From an uncultured cyanobacterium (lineage in GTDB: Bacteria > Cyanobacteriota > Cyanobacteriia > Cyanobacteriales > Geitlerinemataceae): a DNA stretch of 11,629 nucleotides. The position numbers were made by a program, and so were the translations under genes. The notes under the pieces are model-generated. The model searched no databases and was not told where the DNA came from. It saw nothing but the letters and a program-made list of their open reading frames with translations. Location of the stretch: NCBI GenBank assembly GCA_937121005.1, contig CAKZKB010000116.1, positions 1 through 11,629 on the forward strand, given 5' to 3'. Below are positions 1 through 5,886 of this stretch, piece by piece. Every line of letters begins with the position of its first letter. Position 1 is the first letter of the stretch.

Positions 1-67
1 CATCGAGCCCGCGTCACCCGTCGCAGACCCCAATTTCGACAAGAGGCGACGCGAGCGTGGATATTAA
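1..67 (+). CDS. Possible C-terminal end of a gene running in from the left edge
   Basis: Frame 2 is open from the edge to a TAA at 65-67 and would end in a charged tail, PASPVADPNFDKRRRERGY, which reads like a plausible hydrophilic protein C-terminus. The other two + frames are also open here (frame 3 to a TGA at 162-164, frame 1 to a TAA at 229-231), so openness alone decides nothing. A small hairpin at 118-138 downstream would suit the end of a gene stopping at 67. No family can be recognised from about 20 residues. The call is tentative. Confidence 0.2.
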   Translation, partial: IEPASPVADPNFDKRRRERGY

Positions 68-117
68 TCATTCTAATTTTGCCAGGGTCAAGATTTCAAG
101 CGCTAAGTTACGGATCT

Positions 118-138
118 CCGAGGGCAAGGATCCCTCGG
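118..138 (+). terminator. Hairpin, possible terminator
   Basis: CCGAGGG (118-124) and CCCTCGG (132-138) form a perfect 7-bp GC-rich stem around a 7-nt loop. No T-run follows, so this is not a classical intrinsic terminator. It could end whatever gene enters from the left. Nothing else is recognisable between it and the repeat that begins at 292. Confidence 0.25.
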
Positions 139-291
139 CAACGGCAGCGATCGAGGAAGAATGAAGGGGCTAGAAGGTACTATTTCAGGGCGGTTTTTAC
201 TGTTCTATTGGTATTTATACTGAGGAAATAAGCGACTTTACAGTTGCGGCTCGTTGTCTCAGTACAAACGCGCAGAGGGCGGCGGGCGGCC

Positions 292-374
292 GCGATCGTC
301 CCACATTTGGATTGCATCGGCGGGGTGCGGCAGTGGCGATGATGGTAAAATAGTTGAATGCTGCTAGTTAAAGG
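292..374 (+). repeat. Promoter-like repeat, copy 1 (upstream of antitoxin remnant)
   Basis: This stretch carries two overlapping similarities. Positions 292-322 match 1136-1166, the 3' end of the substrate-binding protein gene, at 29 of 31 bases. Positions 304-374 match 553-623, just ahead of hicB, at roughly three quarters identity without gaps, mostly as transitions. A -10-like TAAAAT lies at 346-351 and its counterpart in copy 2 is at 595-600. No convincing -35 box is seen. Its position before an antitoxin gene in both places suggests it is the regulatory region of a toxin-antitoxin module. Confidence 0.7.
346..351 (+). promoter_or_regulatory. Candidate -10 box of the antitoxin remnant
   Basis: TAAAAT lies 34 nt before the ATG at 385 and is conserved in the duplicated segment at 595-600. 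No -35 hexamer sits at the usual distance. An AAAGG purine run at 370-374 could act as a weak ribosome binding site for the ATG at 385. Confidence 0.35.
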
Positions 375-384
375 AAAAAATATA

Positions 385-616
385 ATGACGGAAATCATTG
401 TTTTTAGTCGAAGACGATCCCGAAGGTGGCTATGTTGCCAGGGCGATCGGCGAAGCTATTTTTACCCAAGCTGACAGCATTGAAGAATTGCGAGAATTGG
501 TTAAAGATGCGGTTCTTTGTCATTATCCTGACGAAGCCACTCGTCCATCCCGCATTTGGACTGCATTGGTGAGGCGTGGTGGTAGCGATCGTGCTAAAAT
601 ATTTCAAGGCTGCTAA
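385..616 (+). pseudogene. Frameshifted, chimeric HicB-like antitoxin remnant
   Basis: The body of this frame (FLVEDDPEGGYVARAIGEAI, then a LRELVKDAVLCHYPDE segment) resembles a small cyanobacterial antitoxin-like family of about 65-70 residues. Members have been labelled HicB-like or, wrongly, 2-oxoisovalerate dehydrogenase (recalled family knowledge). Those proteins usually begin MxEIIFLVE. Here the ATG at 385 reads MTEII and then leaves the frame. Removing one base near 400 would join MTEII to FLVEDD, so an extra base appears to have broken the start. Translation could still begin at the TTG at 398, giving 72 residues. At the other end, family-like sequence stops after DEATRPS (codon ending 550). 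The rest, to the TAA at 614-616, is translated promoter repeat copy 2. No toxin gene directly follows, so this looks like half of a decayed toxin-antitoxin pair. A sequencing error at 400 cannot be excluded. Confidence 0.6.
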
Positions 617-623
617 TTAATGG
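553..623 (+). repeat. Promoter-like repeat, copy 2 (upstream of hicB)
   Basis: This is a gap-free counterpart of 304-374. Shared blocks include CATTTGGA, TGCAT, GCGAT, TAAAATA and GCTGCTA. It lies inside the 3' part of the antitoxin remnant and runs up to the hicB start region, with TAAAAT at 595-600 as the likely -10 box for hicBA. That it is read as the tail of the upstream frame while matching non-coding DNA upstream argues the tail is not an evolved protein sequence. Confidence 0.7.
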
Positions 624-642
624 AGCAATGAGGAATCGTAAT

Positions 643-846
643 ATGAAATGGCGTGTCATTTTGGAAGTTGACTCTGAAACAGGGGATTGGGCTGTTTGGT
701 GTCCAGAACTACCCGGTTGCATATCTGCCGGAGAAACTGAAGAAGAAGCTATAGAAAACATTCGCGAGGCGATCGCCCTTTATTTAGAACCCGATCCCAT
801 TGAGTTAAAGTCGGGTACAGTTTTACGAGAGGTATCGGTAGGATGA
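643..846 (+). CDS. hicB: HicB-family antitoxin
   Basis: This encodes the likely antitoxin of a type II HicAB module, a small cytoplasmic protein that binds and neutralises the HicA RNase; HicB proteins often also repress their own operon. The 67-residue product reads MKWRVILEVD...WCPELPGCISAGETEEEAIENI, followed by a helix ending REAIALYLEPDP. This is the partial RNase H-like fold typical of HicB (the CPELPGC.SAGET core). I chose ATG 643 rather than ATG 628 because GAGGA at 630-634 is then 8 nt upstream, and MKWRV is the usual family start. From 628 the protein would gain five residues (MRNRN) and only a poorly spaced GGAG. There is no added DNA-binding domain, as is common in short cyanobacterial HicBs. 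The stop TGA overlaps the hicA ATG, which implies translational coupling. The antitoxin gene comes first, the reverse of the E. coli hicAB order. Confidence 0.9.
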   Translation: MKWRVILEVDSETGDWAVWCPELPGCISAGETEEEAIENIREAIALYLEPDPIELKSGTVLREVSVG

Positions 847-1067
847 CTCGTATTCGACGCATGAATGCGGCTGAAGTAGAACGCATTCTCTCTCGATATG
901 GGTTTGAGTGTGTTTCTCAAAAAGGGAGTCATCGAAAGTGGCGAAATTTAGAACGTCAGTTACAAGTCACCGTTCCTTATCATAAAGGACGAAATGTTCC
1001 GATTGGGACGCTACGCAACATTATGATAAATGCAAATATACCGGAAACTGAATGGAAATCGGAGTAA
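843..1067 (+). CDS. hicA: HicA-family mRNA interferase toxin
   Basis: This encodes a 74-residue protein of the HicA/YcfA-like family, which has a double-stranded-RNA-binding-like fold and degrades mRNA when it is free of HicB. The catalytic histidine is visible in the QKGSHRKW motif (His30), preceded by the family helix EVERILSRYGFE. After it come the strand VTVPYHKG and the closing segment IGTLRNIMINANI, which correspond to the usual (V/I)P.H....I..GTLR.IL pattern. Length is normal and the active-site histidine is intact, so the toxin is probably functional. It starts at the ATG inside the hicB stop (ATGA overlap), with GAGAGG at 827-832 as ribosome binding site. It is convergent with the substrate-binding protein gene, and a hairpin at 1101-1122 lies between the two stops. 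Confidence 0.92.
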   Translation: MTRIRRMNAAEVERILSRYGFECVSQKGSHRKWRNLERQLQVTVPYHKGRNVPIGTLRNIMINANIPETEWKSE

Positions 1068-1100
1068 TACCATTCTCCGAAAATAGTGCTACACTTTGGA

Positions 1101-1122
1101 TAGGGCAAACGCCGTTTGCCCC
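1101..1122. repeat. Palindromic repeat at the hicA / SBP convergent junction
   Basis: GGGCAAAC (1103-1110) and GTTTGCCC (1114-1121) form an 8-bp stem with a 3-nt loop. It extends by TA/TA if one extra C is bulged, giving TAGGGCAAAC...GTTTGCCCCTA. It belongs to the same GTAGGGGC/GCCCCTAC type of cyanobacterial intergenic palindrome as the copy at 11593-11620. Sitting between two converging stop codons, it may act as a bidirectional transcription stop, although no T-run is present. Confidence 0.6.
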
Positions 1123-1129
1123 TACATCT

Positions 1130-2413
1130 CTACAGGCGATCGTCCCACATTTGGGCTGCATCGGCGATCGCGTCTTCTACTGTCTTCTCGCCCAACATCG
1201 CCGCCTGCAAATTGTCGTAAATCGCCCGTTGCAACTCCTTAATATCGGCAATGGGAGGCAGTAACACCTCGGCATCTTTTAACTGTTCTGCACTGATAAT
1301 TCGGGCGCGATCGACCTGGGTCGCCTCGGGGGGTAAGGTATGGAAATACTCGTCTTCTAAGGCCGCTTTTGCTGACGGTAACGTATTCGAGAGTTTGGCG
1401 AATTGTAGCTGATTGTCGCTGTTGGTGACAAACAAAGCAAAGTCGATCGCGTCTTGAGGTCGATCGCTGTCTTGGGGAACGACTAAATTCATCACCGCTA
1501 CCCCTTTCTTGCCCGTTTCTCCAGTAATTTGTGGGGCCGCGATCGAGACTTCAGCGATATCCGGGGCATTTTGGGCAATGGTTTGGAAAAATTGCGGCCC
1601 GGTTGAAAGTAACGCCGTTTCTCCCCCTTGATAAAGCTCGATCGCCCGTCGGTGTCCCTGGGTCAGTACCTCTTTCGGTAGCAATTCTTGCTGGTACAAA
1701 TCTACCCAATATTGAAACGCGGCTTTCCCTTCTGGCGTATTAAAGGCCGCTTTCCCTTCCGCGTCAACCAGATCCACTCCCATTTGGACGAAAGACTCGA
1801 GTACCTCCGCCGAGTCTTCGGGAACGAAGGTGACAAAAAAGGCATATTTGCCCGTTTCTTCGCGGATCTGGGCCGCCGCTTCTGCCAGTTGCGCGTAGGT
1901 TTGCGGCGGTTCGGAAATGTCTGCTGCTTCCAGTAAAGTTTGGTTAAAAATGGCGATGCGCGTGGTAATATACCAGGGAATGCCGAAACTGTTGCCATCG
2001 ATGGTGCTGGCATCCCAAATATTGGGTAAATAGCGATCGCGCTGTTCTTCAGAGAGGCGATCGTCTAAAGTCAGCCACGCATTGCGACCCGCCAGTAACG
2101 CCGCGAAATTGGGGTTCAAGTTTACTACGTCGGGGGCCGTTTTGGCCGACACCGCCGCTAGTATTTTACTCTCCATGGCCGCCCAGGGCACGTCCGTCCA
2201 CACCACTTCCGTTTCGGGAGATTGGCTTTCAAATTGGGCGATCGTCTGGTTAAAATACTCGGTAAACTGCGGCTGAAGCTGCATCGTCCAGAATTCCAAA
2301 CCGCTAGCAGTCGCAGTGGGAGAACCGCAACTGACCAACCAAGATAGCAGCAGACCGCACAGCAGCCAAGCGCCTCGTTGCCACCAACGTCGAACTTGTT
2401 TCACGTGACCCAT
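1130..2413 (-). CDS. ABC transporter substrate-binding lipoprotein (sugar type, family 1)
   Basis: This encodes a 427-residue extracytoplasmic binding protein of the MalE/UgpB type, which captures a sugar or related solute for an ABC importer. The N-terminus has basic residues, then a hydrophobic stretch ending LVSCG, a lipobox with the lipidated Cys at residue 29. The mature part has family features: LEFWTMQLQPQFTEYFNQTI near the start, then PDVVNLNPNFAALLAGRNAW, the hinge-side segment FGIPWYITTRIAIFN, and a late block with LPSAKAALED. Length is typical. No permease or ATPase gene lies nearby, so its transporter must be encoded elsewhere, as often happens in cyanobacteria, and the substrate cannot be read from sequence. 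The ATG at 2413 is used here; a GTG three codons downstream is an alternative. The last 30 bases reappear, nearly identical, at 292-322. Confidence 0.88.
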   Translation of the reverse strand: MGHVKQVRRWWQRGAWLLCGLLLSWLVSCGSPTATASGLEFWTMQLQPQFTEYFNQTIAQFESQSPETEVVWTDVPWAAMESKILAAVSAKTAPDVVNLNPNFAALLAGRNAWLTLDDRLSEEQRDRYLPNIWDASTIDGNSFGIPWYITTRIAIFNQTLLEAADISEPPQTYAQLAEAAAQIREETGKYAFFVTFVPEDSAEVLESFVQMGVDLVDAEGKAAFNTPEGKAAFQYWVDLYQQELLPKEVLTQGHRRAIELYQGGETALLSTGPQFFQTIAQNAPDIAEVSIAAPQITGETGKKGVAVMNLVVPQDSDRPQDAIDFALFVTNSDNQLQFAKLSNTLPSAKAALEDEYFHTLPPEATQVDRARIISAEQLKDAEVLLPPIADIKELQRAIYDNLQAAMLGEKTVEDAIADAAQMWDDRL

Positions 2414-2452
2414 ATCTTCGATCGTAAAAACGTAAGCATTCAGATGGTATAC

Positions 2453-2518
2453 AGAAACCCGGTTTCTCGTCGATCGCCAGACTAAATTCGAGTTTTTCCT
2501 TTCAGAAACCGGGTTTCT
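2453..2518 (+). repeat. 66-bp element with 15-bp terminal inverted repeats, copy 1
   Basis: The left end AGAAACCCGGTTTCT (2453-2467) is the exact reverse complement of the right end AGAAACCGGGTTTCT (2504-2518). Each end is itself a 7+1+7 palindrome. The 36-nt centre matches the reverse complement of the centre of 6851-6886 at roughly 25-27 of 36 positions, so the two elements are inverted copies of equal length. This one lies in the divergent SBP/ispH promoter region, its right edge 12 nt before a candidate ispH -10 element. Confidence 0.85.
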
Positions 2519-2530
2519 ACACTCGTTATA

Positions 2531-2539
2531 TGCTAAGAT
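2531..2539 (+). promoter_or_regulatory. Candidate extended -10 promoter of ispH
   Basis: TGCTAAGAT fits the extended -10 pattern TGnTAnnnT and lies 54 nt before the ispH ATG. No good -35 hexamer is present; the -35 position falls in the right terminal repeat of the 66-bp element. A second AT-rich candidate, CATAAAAT, follows near 2552. Confidence 0.35.
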
Positions 2540-2593
2540 ACCTCAATAGTGACATAAAATCAATTGTAGCCCAACGACGATCGCCATTGCCCC

Positions 2594-3805
2594 ATGGATA
2601 CGAAAACCTTCAAACGCACCCTGCAAAAATCGGACAACTACCACCGTCGCGGTTTCGGTCGCGCCGCCGAAGTCGCCGCCGCCTTGCAGTCGGAGTATCA
2701 AAGCACCTCGATCGCTGACATTCGCGCTAACAATAATACCCTAAAACGGGGCAATGTCACCGTGCGCCTGGCCGAAGCCTTCGGGTTTTGTTGGGGAGTC
2801 GAACGTGCTGTGGCCATGGCTTACGAAACCCGCCAGCATTTCCCGGACGATCGCATCTGGATCACCAATGAAATTATCCACAACCCCTCGGTGAACCAGC
2901 GAATGCGAGAGATGAATATCGGTTTTATTCCGGTTGAAAATGGCATCAAAGATTTCTCTGTGGTCGAAACCAACGATGTGGTGGTTCTACCCGCGTTTGG
3001 GGCGACGGTACAGGAAATGCAGTTTCTCGATGGCAAAGGATGCACGATCGTCGATACGACTTGTCCTTGGGTGTCTAAGGTTTGGAACAGCGTCGAAAAG
3101 CATAAGAAAAAAAGCCACACCTCGATTATTCACGGCAAGTACAAGCACGAAGAAACTGTTGCCACCAGTTCTTTTGCCGATAAATATTTGGTGGTGCTCA
3201 ATTTAGACGAGGCTGAATACGTTGCCGATTATATCCTCAACGGCGGCGACAAGGACGAGTTTTTAGCCAAGTTCAAAAACGCGCACTCGTCAGGGTTCGA
3301 TCCCGATCGCGATCTCGATCGCATCGGCATTGCCAACCAAACCACCATGCTCAAAAGCGAAACCGAACGCATCGGCAAGTTGTTCGAGCATACGATGATG
3401 AAAAAATACGGCCCTGCCAATATCAACGAGCATTTCCTCAGTTTTAACACGATTTGCGATGCCACGCAAGAGCGGCAAGATGCCATGTTAAAGTTGGTGG
3501 ACGAACCCGTTGATATTATGGTGGTCATCGGTGGTTTTAACTCCTCCAACACTACCCACCTACAAGAAATTGCCGTCGATCGCGATATCACATCTTACCA
3601 TATTGACGGCTCCAATCGCATCGGCCCTGGCAATCGCATCGAACACAAACCGTTAGAAAAAGATATCGAAGTGGACGAAAACTGGCTTCCCGCAGGGGAA
3701 ATTGTGGTGGGTGTCACCTCCGGTGCGTCTACCCCTGACAAGGCCGTTGAAGAGACGATCGAGAAGATTTTTGCCATCAAAGCAATGGAGGGGGAATTTC
3801 AGTAA
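2594..3805 (+). CDS. ispH: 4-hydroxy-3-methylbut-2-enyl diphosphate reductase
   Basis: This encodes IspH (LytB), the [4Fe-4S] enzyme that reduces HMBPP to isopentenyl and dimethylallyl diphosphate, the last step of the MEP pathway. It supplies precursors for carotenoids, the chlorophyll phytol tail and quinones. The three cluster-binding cysteines are visible: Cys66 in FGFCWGVERA, Cys157 in DTTCPWVSKVW and Cys288 in NTICDATQERQ. Substrate-site histidines lie in NEIIHNPSVN and in IIHGKYKHEE, whose glutamates include the expected proton donor. The C-terminal VTSGASTPDKAVEETI motif is intact. At 403 residues it is the long cyanobacterial/plant form, with about 50 residues before the first conserved strand and an insertion in the middle domain; bacterial forms such as E. 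coli are near 316. In cyanobacteria electrons usually come from ferredoxin (family knowledge). It stands alone on the + strand, divergent from the SBP gene. Confidence 0.97.
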   Translation: MDTKTFKRTLQKSDNYHRRGFGRAAEVAAALQSEYQSTSIADIRANNNTLKRGNVTVRLAEAFGFCWGVERAVAMAYETRQHFPDDRIWITNEIIHNPSVNQRMREMNIGFIPVENGIKDFSVVETNDVVVLPAFGATVQEMQFLDGKGCTIVDTTCPWVSKVWNSVEKHKKKSHTSIIHGKYKHEETVATSSFADKYLVVLNLDEAEYVADYILNGGDKDEFLAKFKNAHSSGFDPDRDLDRIGIANQTTMLKSETERIGKLFEHTMMKKYGPANINEHFLSFNTICDATQERQDAMLKLVDEPVDIMVVIGGFNSSNTTHLQEIAVDRDITSYHIDGSNRIGPGNRIEHKPLEKDIEVDENWLPAGEIVVGVTSGASTPDKAVEETIEKIFAIKAMEGEFQ

Positions 3806-3833
3806 TCGGCGAGCAGTTTTAGGATAAGGAGAT

Positions 3834-3878
3834 GGGGGATTAGGGGATTAGGGGTTTGGGGGATTAGGGGGATTGGGG
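3834..3878 (+). repeat. G-rich short tandem repeat (GGGGATTA type) after ispH
   Basis: Six runs of four or five G are separated by ATTA, TTT or ATT, in imperfect units of 7-8 nt. It begins 28 nt after the ispH stop. It resembles the short tandemly repeated repetitive sequences of filamentous cyanobacteria. The G-runs meet the simple pattern for a G-quadruplex on the + strand. A downstream AATCCCTAACCC (about 3888-3899) could pair with the G-rich part to give an imperfect hairpin. The rest of the 199-nt spacer to 4004 holds only a candidate promoter. Confidence 0.8.
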
Positions 3879-3971
3879 TACAAACTTAATCCCTAACCCA
3901 GTACAGTTGAAATTGTAGGAGTAGCGTCCCCTTGCCTAACCCCACAATCGAGTATCGATGCAGTTCTGTCA

Positions 3972-3977
3972 TACAAT
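3972..3977 (+). promoter_or_regulatory. Candidate -10 box of the beta-propeller gene
   Basis: TACAAT lies 27 nt before the ATG at 4005. No recognisable -35 hexamer is spaced 16-18 nt upstream, and no clear Shine-Dalgarno sequence precedes the start. Confidence 0.35.
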
Positions 3978-4004
3978 TAATAAATCTCCCACTTTCTCAA
4001 GCCA

Positions 4005-5123
4005 ATGTCTCGATCGCTCGTCTCCGGTAACGTGCTTGTTGCTTTCTTCACCACCGCATTTTGTGGTTACGCACCGACAACCATCGCTCAAACCCAAGAA
4101 TTAGAAATGCTTTGCGAATTCGATCGCGATACTCCACCGGGAAATATTGCAGTCACTCCCGACGATCGCATTTTCATCAGCCAGCATCAATTCTACAACC
4201 CTCAATATCGCGTCGTGGAGGTGTTACCCGACTGTTCTACGCAACCGTTTCCTAGTGAAAGGTGGTCGCTACCACCCGACGAACGTGGGATCGGTTTGAA
4301 CAATGTTTTAGGCATCAATGCTGACAAAAACGGCATTTTGTGGATGCTCGATCGCGCTCCTGGAAACGGGGAAGCGGGCCGTTTGGTGGGTTGGGATACG
4401 CGCAGCGATACCTTGCATCGAATTATTTATTTAGCACCGCCTTTAATTCCGGCGAGTCATTCTTTTTTAAATGACTTGGCCATTGACAGCGATCGCAATG
4501 CGATTTATATTGCAGATACGGCAACGCCAGACAAGTCTGCATTGCTGGTGATTGACTTGGAAACGGGATACGTTCGTCGCGTGTTAGAAGGTCGCGAATC
4601 GGTGACACCGGAAGATATTCCCATCGAGATTGATAATGGCGAACCTCTCGTTCTCGGAGGACGAGAAGCCCGAGTGGGAGTCAATCCGATTACTATCGAT
4701 GCGGACAATGAATGGGTCTATTTTGGCCCCATGAGCGGACGATCGCTCTATCGGGTGCGATCGCGAGATTTACTGGATTTATCTCTTTCTTCTGAAGAAT
4801 TAGAAAGCCGAGTCGAACGGTATGGCGATCGTCCCAACAGCGACGGTATTACTGTCGATGGTGGCGGCAATGTTTACATCACCGATATCAATAATAATGC
4901 CATTGGTGTTGTCGATGCAACAGGAGAGTATCGCGTCCTTTATCAAGACGATCGCTTGCTTAGCTGGTCCGATGGATTTGCCTTTGGGCCAGATGGTTTT
5001 ATCTATTTAACCTCCAACCAACTGCATCGATCGCCCCCTTTCAATCAAGGAGACGATCGTTCGGTTCCGCCGTTTTATTTGCTGCGTTTTCCATCGCTAG
5101 AACCGGGAGAAGTGGGACGTTAA
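4005..5123 (+). CDS. Secreted beta-propeller protein, royal-jelly/dopachrome-tautomerase-related family
   Basis: This encodes a 372-residue protein with an N-terminal Sec signal peptide (basic MSRSLV, hydrophobic core VLVAFFTTAF, likely cleavage near TIA|QT at residues 28/29), so it should act in the periplasm or outside the cell. The mature part has repeated propeller-blade motifs: PGNIAVTPDDRIFISQHQF, LNNVLGINADKNGILWMLD, FLNDLAIDSDRNAIYIADT, GVNPITIDADNEWVYFGPMS, SDGITVDGGGNVYITDINN and SDGFAFGPDGFIYLT. This fits the six-bladed MRJP/Yellow fold, whose bacterial members are often named L-dopachrome tautomerase-related. The tautomerase activity is not established for bacterial members, so no reaction is assigned. 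Acidic metal-site-like residues (ND, SDG) recur in the blades, as in calcium-binding SMP-30-like propellers. It looks monocistronic and is followed by uma2-like DNA after 66 nt. Confidence 0.8.
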   Translation: MSRSLVSGNVLVAFFTTAFCGYAPTTIAQTQELEMLCEFDRDTPPGNIAVTPDDRIFISQHQFYNPQYRVVEVLPDCSTQPFPSERWSLPPDERGIGLNNVLGINADKNGILWMLDRAPGNGEAGRLVGWDTRSDTLHRIIYLAPPLIPASHSFLNDLAIDSDRNAIYIADTATPDKSALLVIDLETGYVRRVLEGRESVTPEDIPIEIDNGEPLVLGGREARVGVNPITIDADNEWVYFGPMSGRSLYRVRSRDLLDLSLSSEELESRVERYGDRPNSDGITVDGGGNVYITDINNNAIGVVDATGEYRVLYQDDRLLSWSDGFAFGPDGFIYLTSNQLHRSPPFNQGDDRSVPPFYLLRFPSLEPGEVGR

Positions 5124-5189
5124 AATTGCGATCGCCAAAACCATGCAATTGTGCCATAATTGAAATGGTAAGCGCGATCGCTTCTCATC

Positions 5190-5870
5190 ATGCTTCAATA
5201 CGACCTGACTCGTCCCCTCCCAACTGCCAAAGATTTACCCGACTCCGACGATACTCCTGTGGACAATCAGTTACAACATCTCATTCCCGGCTTGCTCGAA
5301 GCCATTCTCGCTTTAATTTGGGCAATGCGTCAAGACTGGTTTTTCGGAGTCGATATGGGTGTGTACTATCATCCCGAGCAAGCCGCGATCGTCCCCGATG
5401 GTTTCCTCAGCGTTGGCGTACCGCGAGTCGTTGATGAAGGGTTGCGTCTGAGTTATGTAGTTTGGGAAGAAAAGAAAGTCCCGATATTGGCATTGGAGGT
5501 GGTGTCGAAAACTCGACGGGGCGAATACTCAACCAAGAAAGACGACTACGCCAACATCGGTATTTTATATTACGTCATCTACAACCCTTTACGCAAGCAA
5601 AAACCACCTTTAGAAATCCACAAACTCAACGGCGACGAATACGAACTTTACAGCCTCGATTCTCCAACTTGGCTGCCAGAAATCGGTCTGGGGATCGGGC
5701 GAGAACGGGGAACGTATCAAGGTATAGAACGAGAGTGGCTGTATTGGTACGATGAGAAGGGGACTCGGTATTTAACCCCGGAAGAACGGACTAAGAATGC
5801 TGAAGAACGGGCCAATATTTTAGCCCAACAACTGCAAGCCCTCGGTATTAATCCCGACACGATCGCCTAA
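5190..5870 (+). CDS. Uma2-family putative endonuclease (DUF820)
   Basis: This encodes a 226-residue member of the Uma2 (DUF820) family, which is greatly expanded in cyanobacteria and has a PD-(D/E)XK nuclease-like fold. The N-terminal LPTAKDLPDSDDTPVDNQLQ segment is typical of one subgroup. Candidate catalytic residues are Asp70 in IVPDGFL and Glu103 in LALEVVSKT, with Lys107 four residues on. The following YSTKKDDYANIGILYYVIYN stretch is the family signature. A C-terminal acidic/basic helix (EERTKNAEERANILAQQLQA) looks like a short coiled coil, a common ending in the family. Biological targets of these proteins are mostly unknown; links to mobile DNA have been proposed. It ends 16 nt before the methyltransferase gene on the same strand, so the two may be co-transcribed. 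The start is supported by family-like sequence from the first residues, although the ribosome binding site is weak. Confidence 0.88.
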   Translation: MLQYDLTRPLPTAKDLPDSDDTPVDNQLQHLIPGLLEAILALIWAMRQDWFFGVDMGVYYHPEQAAIVPDGFLSVGVPRVVDEGLRLSYVVWEEKKVPILALEVVSKTRRGEYSTKKDDYANIGILYYVIYNPLRKQKPPLEIHKLNGDEYELYSLDSPTWLPEIGLGIGRERGTYQGIEREWLYWYDEKGTRYLTPEERTKNAEERANILAQQLQALGINPDTIA

Positions 5871-5886
5871 AATTTTCCAACAAAAC

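Noticed and set aside
180..398. Open frame on the - strand upstream of the toxin-antitoxin locus
   Set aside because: It overlaps the promoter repeat, has low-complexity unlikely protein sequence, no ribosome binding site and no family resemblance.
628..642. Upstream ATG for hicB giving five extra residues
   Set aside because: The GGAG before it is only 2 nt away, while ATG 643 has GAGGA at 8 nt and begins with the usual MKWRV.
2453..2518. Rho-independent terminator pair or riboswitch for ispH
   Set aside because: The element lies upstream of the likely promoter, lacks T-runs, and has a second inverted copy in an unrelated spacer, so a repeat element explains it better.
3834..3878. CRISPR-like array
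   Set aside because: Units are only 7-8 nt with no distinct spacers; it is a simple tandem repeat.
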